Positions 24,015 to 34,600 of a stretch of 64,000 nt of DNA are shown here, in pieces. A program made the translations under genes and the position numbers. Source of the stretch: Planoprotostelium fungivorum (taxonomy: Eukaryota; Evosea; Variosea; Cavosteliida; Cavosteliaceae); contig MDYQ01000115.1 in assembly GCA_003024175.1 (NCBI GenBank), positions 44,095 to 108,094 on the forward strand, read 5' to 3'. The notes beneath the pieces were generated by a model that had not been told where the DNA came from, did no database searches, and worked only from the letters and a program-made list of their open reading frames with translations. The stretch's first letter is position 1. Every line of letters begins with the position of its first letter.

Positions 24015-25165
24015 ATGAAATCCTCCGAAGTGCCGCTCGGGCCTGTTGCGCATCCTCGGGGGACTGTTTCCTCCAACATCATCACAACGACACAGACGAA
24101 GACCATGCACGACCATCCGTTCGTCCAAGTAGAGGTCAGAGCGTATACAGATGACGAGCGATCGAAAGAGATGGAGGTCACGAGCGAGGCACCATTGTTG
24201 ACCGCAGAAGAGCTTGAGGAATCATCGGTGTCAGCTGAAGAGGCGAGCCAGCAGACGAGGAGGAAGTGTTCACCCGTGTCTGCTACGACTGTCGCGAAGA
24301 TCACCGCAATGTTGATTGTATTGGCCATGGGCATCACACTCGTGTGCCTCCTCTCGTTTTCTAATGGGGCCAGACAGGTGTGTCATCACAGTATCAACAT
24401 CGGCTGACGTAAGTAGGTTGCCACCAATGTTTTGAGCCGAGTATCAGAATTACCCACAGCTCTGAGCATGCTGCTCGTATCACTTTTGTATGCTCTGTCT
24501 CTCCTGTTCTTCTGTCCAGGTACGCCATTCAACATGCTGAGCGGGTATCTCTTCGGTATATGGATGGGATCCCTTGTAGCAGCTGGTGGCTGCCTCTTAG
24601 GAGCCATGATCAGTTTCCTGGCTGGGCGCACCATCGCAAGAGGTGACTTGAATCATCATCTTTATCACAGACACCAACCTCCTATAGATTGGGTCAAAGA
24701 TCAGATGAAACGACACCCATCTTTTGAAGCTCTCGACGCTGCCTTGGAAGACAACGGTCTCTATATCGTCTTTTTGACTCGTCTATCGCCTCTCTTTCCA
24801 TTCCCCCTCTTGAATTACGCCTTCGGTTCGACGAAGATCCACCTGTGGCAATACGCTCTCGGCACATTTGCTGGTACGTCAATCACATCTTACATCATGT
24901 CCATTCGTCTCATTTTGCATCAGGAGTACTGCCCAGCACCATCGGATACACGTACCTGGGTACTTTGTTGAGTGATCTCAACTCCATCTGGGAAAGTGGA
25001 GGTTCAACGAGAGATTACATCATCATGGGCGTAGGGGCAATAGTCACTCTCATCTCCATTGTCGTCATCAGCTTCATCACCAAGAGGGCCATCGACAGAG
25101 CAACAATCAAGTTTCAGAGGTTAGATGTTGTGACAGTCACGAAGGACTTTGCAGAGATGCCATAG
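24015..25165 (+). CDS. VTT-domain (SNARE-associated / TVP38-TMEM64-like) membrane protein
   Basis: A membrane protein of the VTT/DedA superfamily, whose eukaryotic members act at ER-Golgi membranes and include lipid scramblases. An acidic cytosolic N-terminus (DDERSKEMEVTSEAPLLTAE) is followed by a membrane segment (ITAMLIVLAMGITLVCLLSF). The VTT core is clear: PGTPFNMLSGYLFGIWMGSL, GGCLLGAMISFLAGRTIAR and then LTRLSPLFPFPLLNYAFGST. Two more membrane segments follow (DYIIMGVGAIVTLISIVVIS). At least two short introns are present, near 24377 and 24873. The exact start is uncertain between ATGs at 24015 and 24106. Confidence 0.8.
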
Positions 25166-26085
25166 AGGAGGAACAAGAGAAAGAACCATCACCAAAGACA
25201 ACAGGAGAATGATATAAAAGTGATGTTGATGTACTTTTGTCTCTTTCAGGAATGTAGGAGATCCACGTTGACCAAAACGGCTCTCAGCCTCAGGGAAGCA
25301 CGTTCTACGTTGGTTGTCACACGGTTCTTCATGTCGAGAGCGCTTTCTTTTGTATGTTTGAGAGTTCATGAAATGTACGAACATCGATAGAAGATTTATT
25401 GATGAATTGATCAAACACTCTATAGACATTCTTTCTTCTGAGCCAACTATAAGCACTCACTATCCCACATCCCTGAATGTAAGCGTAGTCGTGGCACAAA
25501 ATTCAATTTCTTCCCCGTCGGAACAACAATTGCGAGATCTACACCACATCGATTATGGTTCCATTTCTCACTGTGGTCATCTGCGGTGTTCCGCTTCTCG
25601 CTGCGAGAACACCTTGGTCACATCGAACTCGTTGCACATGTCCAAACATCGAAAACTGGAAAAGTCGTGAAAAAGTTCCGTCATCAAATTCTTCACTGGT
25701 AGAAGATGCACCTCGGTTCCCGCTAGGATATCCTCTGTTGTCTGTACTACATATCTGACTGCCAAACCTAACTCTAGTGCTGTATGCAGTTCAAGAATCG
25801 AAGGAAGATACTGGTGCATGATCTCATCTGGGTAGAGAATGTCTGTGAATGTCTGTGGCTGTAATGATTACGAGAGGTGTTGTTTGAATTGCGTCGACGA
25901 CACCGTTTCCGTCCTCGGATTTTGTTGGTCTACAAACCATTTTTCGCGAAACATCGGGGCAGAGACACGCATCTCCTGGTGTCTATATCATGTCGGGATA
26001 TTCAAGATACGAGGGATCCCTATTCGATGCTCCCTCTAACGCTCCAGGTCAGAGGTGAGGAGTGAACACTTTTATCATCCGATTT
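25166..26085. other. Interval with an unresolved minus-strand gene
   Basis: On the minus strand a 25577-25819 exon reads MHQYLPSILELHTALELGLA then VRYVVQTTEDILAGTEVHLL, which looks protein-like. Open sequence upstream (MFREKWFVDQQNPRTETVSS near 25955) and downstream (to about 25360) may be spliced to it. The G-L-A-x-x-x-V element followed by ILAGTEV weakly recalls a SET domain, but the rest is not seen. I could not build a consistent model. Confidence 0.3.
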
Positions 26086-29000
26086 ATGATACCCCTCGAC
26101 TCACCATCACCGTCAAGACCTCCTGCTGACACGTAGAAACAGAGGGAATGCCAACAGTCTTGGCAATCTCTTTTCAGACAGTGCATTAGACGAGAAGACT
26201 ATGAACACATCTCTCAGCTATCAGGCCAAGAAGCAACCAAAGGCTGAGCCCGCACCTGCACCTGTGAAGGAAGAGTCACAGATCGTCTTGAGTCTGACTG
26301 GAAACCTCCATGCATTGTGAGTCTGCTGAAACCACTCTCATAAGAATTAGACGTTCGTTTGCATTCAAACACGTTTGTTGATTGGATGATATCAGCAATG
26401 CCGCGACACAGTCATACAATGAAGCAGAGAGAGTTGGTATCGCCTTCGTTCGTGTCAAGCCCTCTAATCGAACGGACTTGATCGTCTATAGAGGTGAGTC
26501 ACTTCCCATCCCTCTCCAACATTGGTTCACTGTGAACAGAGAAGGATAAGAAGCAAGACACCATCTTCACTGTCACCATCACCGCCGAATTTTCTTTCAC
26601 GGTGAGATCCGATTACATGATTCACATTGGCCACGATGATTGACATCATCCCAAGGTCACAAATAAGATCTACACGTACCTGAAAGACAAGAACGAGAAC
26701 CAGTACACCATCTCCTTCAAGAAGGAAGAAGAGTGTATCCTCATGTCCGTCGCCGTCACCGCCGCCAAGGTGGCCGCCTCAGGTTACCAGCAGGTGCACG
26801 TTGTAGATCGTCAAATTTCTGACCTTTTCAGGTCAAATTCGTCGACGTTGTAGAGGGCGAGAAGGGAAGGAGGGTTGCAAACGGATGCAACGTTTCATTG
26901 AAATACACCGGTTACGTAACGGATGGCCTCAGGGTGGGACCATCCTTCTACTCCAACAAAGACTCCGGCAGCGACCACCAGTGAGTGTGACGTCATCGTG
27001 ACGTGTGATGACGTCATCACAGGTTCAAGGTGGGGACAGGAGTGGTGGTCAGAGGTCTGAGCGAGGGTATCATTGGAATGCGACCAGGTAGTCGACGTAT
27101 ATTAGTCGTGCCTTCTGAGTTGGGCTACGGTAAATCCTCCCCCATGGATGCCGTTCCCGCCAATTCTCACTTGGTGTACGATGTGAGTTCCCCGAGGAGA
27201 TTCCGAAATGACTCGTTGTAGATCGTCTGCAACAAGGTGAGGAAGGAAGATGCAGCTCCCGCTCCAACACCTACCCCCACCCCCACACCTGCTGCTACCA
27301 TCCCGACTACTGCATTCAATCTGAGACAGAGCAGCGAGAGAGAGGAGGGAAGATCTAGAGCTGGATCTAGGGAAGATCTGGTGGCCAGGATGGCCAGATT
27401 GGGTCAGCCCGCCATGATGCCTGGTACTTCACCCAAAGATGCACCACAGGTGAGTTGTAGATGATGAATAAAACCAAATAAAATATAGATACCTCCGCAG
27501 ACCCAGCAGCCTCAGCAGCAGCCTTCTCAGTCCGCTCCGACTCAGCAGCATCAGGCACCTGTTCAGCAGCACCAGATACCCGTACAGCAACCTGTGCAGC
27601 ATCAAGCCGTTCAGCAGCACCAGACTCCCGTGCAGCAGCCGACATACAATACGTACGGATCGTCCACACCTACATCCCCCGGGCATTACGCTCCGTCCCA
27701 AACTTTCTCGCAGAATAATCCGAATTATGATCCCAGGTGATCATCTACAACGCTGTAGATGGCGAACTGACGAAGAGTAGAATTCAAGGAAATTTCCCTG
27801 GATCTTCCGTGCCGCCTCAGTTCGCCTCGTCTGGTAGTCACAGTCACTATCCCAATTATTTGGGACCTCAGTCGTTCTACAACCAGCCAACGGGCAATTT
27901 CCCAAGCTCTCTGACGGGTGCCCACAGACCTGGAGAATTCGGTGAAAGTTTCCAGCAGCAACTCGATCAGAGGGGCTTCCAATTGGAATTAAAATCGAAT
28001 TTAAATCACATGACGACCAAAGTGGACGAGGTGAAGATCCATCTACAAACCGCCATTGACTCGTTGTAGATTCACTCCCGATTGGAAAATTCTTCCTTCT
28101 TCAAAGACAGAGAGAGAGGAAAGGGAGAAGAATTCTTACACGGCGTTCATCTCATCCAGAGCATCCAGAGGCTGGTAGACGACAACGACAAGCTCAGGAC
28201 CGACCTCGGCCAGAAGGTATGTCTCGTTGTAGATTCTCACCTCACCGAAATTTCAGGTAGAACACATCGACAGCCTCCGCGACAAGATCGCCCGCCTCCA
28301 CGAGAAGAACGAAAAGTGACGAGATTCCCGCGAAATTTCGCTCACCCCCTCAGGTTCATCGAAGAGAACAACCGCATCATGGAGCAGCGTAACGAGGCGA
28401 TGAAAGAGAGTGGAGAGATCACGAGGAGGCAGCTGAAGGAGCTGATCGATGAGAAGGCCAGACTAGAGAAGGAGATGACTGAAGCTCATGCTACCATCAC
28501 AGACAACGACAGGAAGGTTGCCGCTCTGAACCGACAGCTGTTGACCGCGAACGCCGAGTCGGCCAGCTTGAAGGTGAAATTTCGTGGAGATTCTGGAAGT
28601 GATGGTGGTGTAGGATGAGTTGGAGAAGAAGGCGAACGAGATCGCGGCGGGACAGCAGAGAGAGCATGAGTTGCATCAGAGATTGAGACATCAGATGCAG
28701 AGAACTGAAGAAGGTGATGTCCCTCTCATCACTCATCATTTATTCTTCATTTTCTTTTTCATTTGATTCTTATTTTATTCTTGTTTTATTCTGAATGAGA
28801 TGAACAGAGATCGCGAACAAGAAGGGAGTGGAGAGTGCTTACGAGAGTCTGAAAGAAGAACTGATGGAAGCGAAAGACATCTGCACCAAGATGGCCTCCA
28901 AGTTGGACAAGGAGAGACAGAAGAGAAGTGAAACCGAAAAGGTGAAGATCGATTCGAGGAAATTTCCGGCGGGAAACTCAACCGTACAGGCCTTCGAGAC

Positions 29001-29923
29001 CGAGAAGACCGCCTTCGAATCGCAGATCGCAGAACTGCACGAGAATCTGCGAAAGCAGAGGGCAGCCAACGGAATCGTCGCACAGGAAGAGATCGCCCGA
29101 ATCGAAAAGGAAGCCGAAGACCGCTACAAGACCATCCTCGAGACGAGAAAAGTCAGTGAAAACTCACCGAAATCTCCGACTCACCTTGTACAGGCCGAAG
29201 CTGCACGTAACACCAGAGACGACATCGAAGCCAAGGAGAAGCCACAGTGGGAGAAGAAGGGTGACCATTCTTCCACAATTTTCCGCTCTAGCTCAATCGA
29301 CTGACTCGAGCAGCTTACGACAACGGGCATCGCGCGGGAAGAGAGGAAGTCTCAATTCGGGACAAACCAATTTGGGAGCAGGCGGCTTATCAGGAGGGTA
29401 AGAGGGCCGGAGTCACCGAAGCGGCAGAGGCGGCCAGATCCGCGGCCGAGGCCGCCCGATCCGCGGAGAAGCCGAACGCCGAGGCCGAGGCCGTGGAGAA
29501 GCAGCTCCTTCAGAGAAAGGTCGTGGAGCTGGAGGGATCTTTGATGGAGAAGGAGATGTCGCTGAAGGAGAAGGAAGAAGCACTGAAGGTGAAGGAAGAA
29601 CAATTGGAGGAAGAGAAGAAGAGACCTACAGCGGTGGCGGTCAGCTCGGGAGGTGTCTCGCAGGAGCAGGTCGCAGAAATAAGGGAGAAGATGAAAGAGC
29701 AGGGAGTGGAGAGAGTGAAGAAGGTGAGATTTCGTGGAGAAGTAAAGTCTGATCGTTGTAGATCATGAATTCGGTGTACATGTCGATGAAGGAGGAGATC
29801 GAGGAGGAAGAGAAGTACGAAGGAAATCAAGTTCTAAAGATGCTCGTCACCACCATCAAGACTACCACTCTCAACATGGTCTACAAAGAAGAGGAGGAAG
29901 AGGAAGAGGAAGAAGAGGAAGAG

Positions 29924-29955
<32 letters not shown>

Positions 29956-31613
29956 GGAAGAAGAAGAGAAGGCAGCAGAGCTTCCACAGATCACAGAGGA
30001 GGAAGAAGGAGAGAGTACACCGGTACCTTTACCTGTTCCGATGCAGAAGAAGGGAGAAGAAGAGGAAGAAGAGGAAGAAGAGGAAGAGGATGATGATGAG
30101 GAAGAAGAGACGGTCGTGGAGGTGACATCCACTCTGGTGGAGGAGAAGGTGGAAATTGAAGAGAAATCGGAGGCAGTAGATCCTCTGTCTACAACCAGCC
30201 ACGAGGACACACCAGTAGATCCTCTGTCTACAACTAGCCATGAAGTCGCTTCAGTAGATCCTCTGTCTACAACTAGCCACGAGGTCGCTCCAGTAGATCC
30301 CTTATCTGAGACCATCCAAGAGACCATCACGGAGGATCCTCTATCTACAACTAGCCAAGATACTACTTCTGTAGATCCTCTGTCTACAACCAACCAACAA
30401 GAGCAGGTAGAGGAGGCACCTGTCACCGAGGTCGAAGAGAAATCCGTGGATCCTCTGTCTACAACCAGCCAAGAGGAGTCCTCTGCTCCTGCTCCAGTGG
30501 ATCCTCTGTCTACAACCAGCCAGGAGAAATCGACACCGAAGAAGGCCAATCCTCTCTTTGGTGACAGTGACGATGAAGAGCCCGTTCTTCCCGCCAAATC
30601 GAGTCCCAAAGTAGAGCCCGCCAAGTCGAGTCCCAAAGTAGAACCTATCAAGGTGGAGAGTCCCAGAGTTGAGGCCAAATCTGCAGTGCCCACACCAACG
30701 AAGCAGAGCAATCCTCTCTTCGGTGATGATGAAGAAGACTCTGAAGATCCCCTCGCTGCTCACACCCCCATCAAAACTTCTGCTCCCATTCAAGAAGAGA
30801 AGCAAGAAGAGAAAGAAGAAGAGAAGCAAGAAGAGAAAGAAGAAGAGAAGCAAGAGGAGAAAGAAGAAGAGAAGGAAGAGAAAGAGGAAGAGAAAAAGGA
30901 GGCTGAGGTGGAGCAAGAAGAGAAGAGTGAGAAGGAAGAGAGTGGTGCGTAGACTGATGTGAATCCGATCGGACTGATGTATGCAGCCACGAAGGAAGAA
31001 CCCACGACCTTCTCATTCAACATTCCATCCTTTGAAGATGCCGGAGAGAAAAAGGAGAGAGCAAAGAGCACCCTCTTTGGTGATGAAGAGGTGAGTTTCA
31101 CGTCATCACGATCACCTCATCTGTCTCATCTTCTCATCGTCCATAAGGAAAATCCGGGCACTCCTCAATTGTCCTCTCCGTTCGGTTCGACATCCAGCGC
31201 CACGAAGAACAAGGACAACTCGAAGCCTTTAGACCCCAGAAAATCGGAAGTCTTCAGCTCCGACTTCAACTATTTTGGAGAAGAGCAGAAGAAGCCAGCA
31301 CCCGCTGCCGTCTCTTCCCTCTTTGCCGAGCCCACCGGCGCTTTCGCAGATTTCGACAGTGAGACATCATCTCGATCACATTGCATCGTCTCGATCACAT
31401 CGCATCATGATGATCATCGTGACGAACACAAAGACTGAAGATGATTCAGGCAGCTCGGACTTTGTCATTCCCGCGAGCGTGGCACCGATCACAGAGAAGA
31501 AGAAGGGAGCGAACAGTGCAACGAAGGCCAAGGCCAAGAAGATGTTGTTCGATGACAGCGACAAGGACCCTCTGGGGGGTGCCGGCGGAGCCGATGACTT
31601 CTTCTCCTTCTGA
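26086..31613 (+). CDS. FKBP15: FKBP15 homologue (WASH-associated FK506-binding protein)
   Basis: The start ATG at 26086 gives MIPLDSPSP. A 31-nt intron then leads to GNANSLGNLFSDS, similar to the animal FKBP15 N-terminus. Next come a WH1/EVH1-like region (NAATQSYNEAERVGIAFVRV to FKKEEECILMSVAV), an FKBP-type PPIase domain (GCNVSLKYTGYVTDG, GTGVVVRGLSEGIIGMRPGS, GKSSPMDAVPANSHLVYD), a Gln/Pro-rich linker and a long coiled coil. FKBP15 links early endosomes, actin and the WASH complex. The C-terminal third is unusual: poly-Glu tracts, eight VDPLSTTSxE repeats and several LF-acidic motifs (NPLFGDSDDEEP, NPLFGDDEEDSEDP, LFGDEE, MLFDDSDKDPL). A TAG at 30950-30952 is probably removed in a 45-nt intron starting at 30908, because the frame continues in phase after it. 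Confidence 0.88.
27450..27488 (+). repeat. FKBP15 intron sharing a 30-nt core with a TM9SF intron
   Basis: This 39-nt intron contains, at 27454-27483, a 30-nt segment that matches 570-599 with two differences. The second copy lies inside the TM9SF intron, which is transcribed from the other strand. The two introns therefore carry the same element in opposite orientations relative to their genes. Confidence 0.7.
29887..29968 (+). repeat. Imperfect GAG/GAA tract encoding poly-glutamate
   Basis: About 27-28 consecutive Glu codons, mixing GAG and GAA, within the FKBP15 coding sequence. A second Glu/Asp tract lies at about 30052-30110 and a Glu/Lys/Gln repeat at about 30799-30905. The antisense strand gives spurious poly-Ser ORFs. 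Confidence 0.9.
30176..30531 (+). repeat. Eight VDPLSTTSxE coding repeats
   Basis: Eight copies of a 12-25-residue unit with the core VDPLSTTS (one is VDPLSETI, one lacks the first Val). The DNA core is GTAGATCCTCTGTCTACAAC, a small inverted repeat (GTAGA ... TCTAC) that closely resembles the intron motif found all over the window. Confidence 0.9.
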
Positions 31614-31699
31614 AAACAATAGACAAACAGCTGACATCCTCTTTTCACAACTCTTGTTTCATGATGTGTGTGATGACATAGATACATTTATATAGTCGT

Positions 31700-34600
31700 T
31701 CAATGTGCCCTGTCTGGCGGCAACGAGCTCTTCGCCCACATGGACATGAGAGTGCCGACGAAGGTGAGCAGCATCTTTGGATTCAGCTCTGTGATGTCCT
31801 CCCACAGGAGGAAGACGCAGCAGCCCAGCCCACGTGCGAGAGAAATGGCATACTGAGCGTTCAACTTGAAATCTTCACTCTCTTCTCCCTGCATGACGAG
31901 GCCGTAGTTGACACGGCCGGGACGGATGCAGTCGATGAGATCTAAGAGAAATTTACCGTTACGTAAGGTGGTATCTTTGAAACCGGTGATCCTCAGGGGC
32001 TTGTCGTGATCGGTCATCTGTTCGAGTTGGCTGGTTGTAGATCGACGTCAGCCTCACCTGACCGTTAGCCCACTGGATGATATCATTCTCCGAAAATTCT
32101 TTTGAGCTGGCGCTCATACTCGTTCTCAGATCATTCAAGATGGTGAACATGTGTAGACGGATGATCTGCCACACGATACCTGTTCTCGTGAGAAGAATGT
32201 CTCGTTGTAGATGACCATCACCTAGGGTGAGCTTTCGGTTTCCCTCGTAGAGATCTTTTCCTCCGATGTTGGTGACGGAGAATTTGAACGACTGCACGAG
32301 ATCAGATCATCAGCATCATCATGATGCGACACGATCGCGATCATCACCTGAGCCATCGAGACGACGTAATTGCAGTTTTCTATCTTTTGGTACGCATTGA
32401 GAGGCACCTTCACGTTCACCTTGTTCCAATTGACCTTATTCGGCACGATCGAGTCCATCACTTTCAGCAGGACTAATCCATCTCTCAAATCTTCGCTCAT
32501 GTTCCTTATCGTGAATCCCACGCTATTCATCCAAAGACGAAACGCTAATCATGTCATTCGTACATTTTACACCTCTTCCCTCACCTCTCTCTTCACGATT
32601 ACCATCTTCTTCTTCTTTCATGTTGGCGGTTAGGTCGAGTGAACTACTGGATGGAACGAAGGGTTGTCTCGGTGTAGATGGAGCTGATGTGGAGGTGGGG
32701 GTAACAGGGGGGACGGTGGGGAAGTGATGGTAGACGTCGGCGAGGAGAACGGTGATGAGGTGTCCGGTACCCTGGGGAAGGTCAGGAGTGGCGGGTTGTA
32801 GATGGGGTGACCTGTACGATGTCCCTCGCTCCCAGAATGGGCTTGGAGCATCCCATGAGAGAGGTGATGGATAATATCTTTTCGGCCCTCTTGAATAATT
32901 CCTAGAAAGGGTGAGGGGAGATCTACAACGAGACGATATCACCTGTGGATCGTCTGAGGGTGTAGTGATGGTGTTGAGTGAATCTCCACAGTGTTCCGGT
33001 GATATCTGACTCAGCACACGGATCAGAACACTTCCGTCCTACACCTCCATCAGTTGACGATCATCACCATCATCATGCATCATCAGAACACATCGCATCA
33101 GATCATCATCACGATGAGATGTCGCATGACTTCACCTTGAAATCGTTTGAGAAAGAGTTGACTTCCTTTGCAGAAGGATCACTCCTGCGCAGGTGAAAGT
33201 TGACCCAACGCATTAGAATGTCTTCGGGCAGCATGTCCCTCACTGTGGATGGTTTCTGTCCGATGTTTTTCATCAACTGGTACAATTCTACCGGGTGAAC
33301 CGAGTAAGAGACTTTCGATAAGAAGTAGATCTGCGGGGGTGAGATGATGACGTCATCATACGTCATCGTGACGTCATCACCTCTTCGACTTCGGCGACGA
33401 ATTGGAGGATGTGGGGTACGGCGGCATCTGCCAACATTTTGGAGGAGATGTTCTTACTGTGCTGAACTCCTGTGTCATCGTCAGCATCGACATGATGATG
33501 ATGATCGATCGGTGATGATGATATGATGATCGAGAGTGATGATGATGACTGACCTATACCGATGGCACTGTTGACACACAAGTTGTGATTGTCCATGACA
33601 CTGGACCAATCTTCAGGTGTCCACACTACAACACGACCGTCGATGGTTCCGGGAGCGGCCACGTTGATCAGCGAGCTATCCGAAATTGAGAAAAGATTAA
33701 AATAGAATAAATGTCACCAGAGGAGGGTACCATCGAAGAGAGAGGTTGCCACATCATAATACGTGTAACCCAACGGTTGTCTACCTCTGAATGCATTGTG
33801 TGAAGACAGTAGCTCGTTGAATACATCTACAACGCGCCTCTGAGCTTCGTCGACCTCCTGAGTTTTCATCGAGTTTTCGTCCAATTTTCCAGGGGCGAAG
33901 AGGAGAGCATGGCCCGGTATGGACTGACGCGTCTGTTAACGAGGACCATCGCGGTAAGACTCACCAGGCGTCGCTCGCGTTGTAGATCTTCCTCTTTCTT
34001 TCTCTCTTCTTCTTCTCTCTTTCTCCTCTCGTTCTCTTCTTCCATCTCCTTCTTCATCTTCTTCTTCTCTTCTTCACTCTCCTTCTCGTTCTCTTCGAAT
34101 TTTCGTATGGCCTCTTGATCTACAACCTACCAATCGTTCAGCGGTGGGACATCATGTGGCTCGTTGTAGATGGATGTTACCTTCTGTTGGTTCAGGTTTT
34201 CGATCGTTTTTCTCATGTCTTCCATCTGCCTGTGCATCTCCGTTAACTTGTCTTCCTGCTGCTTCGAATTCTCCTCGAATTTTCTCTTCTCAGCTTCTAG
34301 CTCCTCCCTCAACTTCTCCATCTCCTGACCCGTTCCCGCCTGAAATTTCTCGTAAATCTCCCGGAAATTTCTCGTCACCTGCCCACTCACCCTCTCGTTC
34401 TGCTTCTGTTCCTCGGAACGTCTGTTCTCCTCCACCATTTCTTGAAATTTCCTCGATAATTCCTTCTCCCTCTCTTGACTTTCTTCTTTCATTTTGACTT
34501 CTTCTCTCTCCCTCGCGACACTCTTCTCTCTCTCTTCTCTGACATGTTCTAATTCTCGATTGATCGCCTCCCTCTCTCGCTCTAATTCTCCGTTCTTCTC

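Noticed and set aside
30176-30531. A CRISPR-like or tandem non-coding repeat
   Set aside because: Units vary in length in multiples of three and keep one reading frame, so this is a coding repeat.
29881-30711. A 276-residue serine-rich ORF on the minus strand
   Set aside because: It is the antisense shadow of the poly-Glu and VDPLSTTS coding repeats of FKBP15.
30950-30952. The TAG as the true end of FKBP15
   Set aside because: The same frame continues with protein-like sequence carrying further LF-acidic motifs to 31613, and a 45-nt intron removes the TAG.
32523-33017. A 164-residue minus-strand Pro/Ser-rich ORF
   Set aside because: It is an unspliced read through exons and introns of the 4xCH region; the CH2 exons lie in part of it.
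33863-33900. A separate fimbrin gene starting at MAAPGTIDG (33662)
   Set aside because: Upstream exons complete CH1 and join in frame to the coiled coil, so the ATG is internal.
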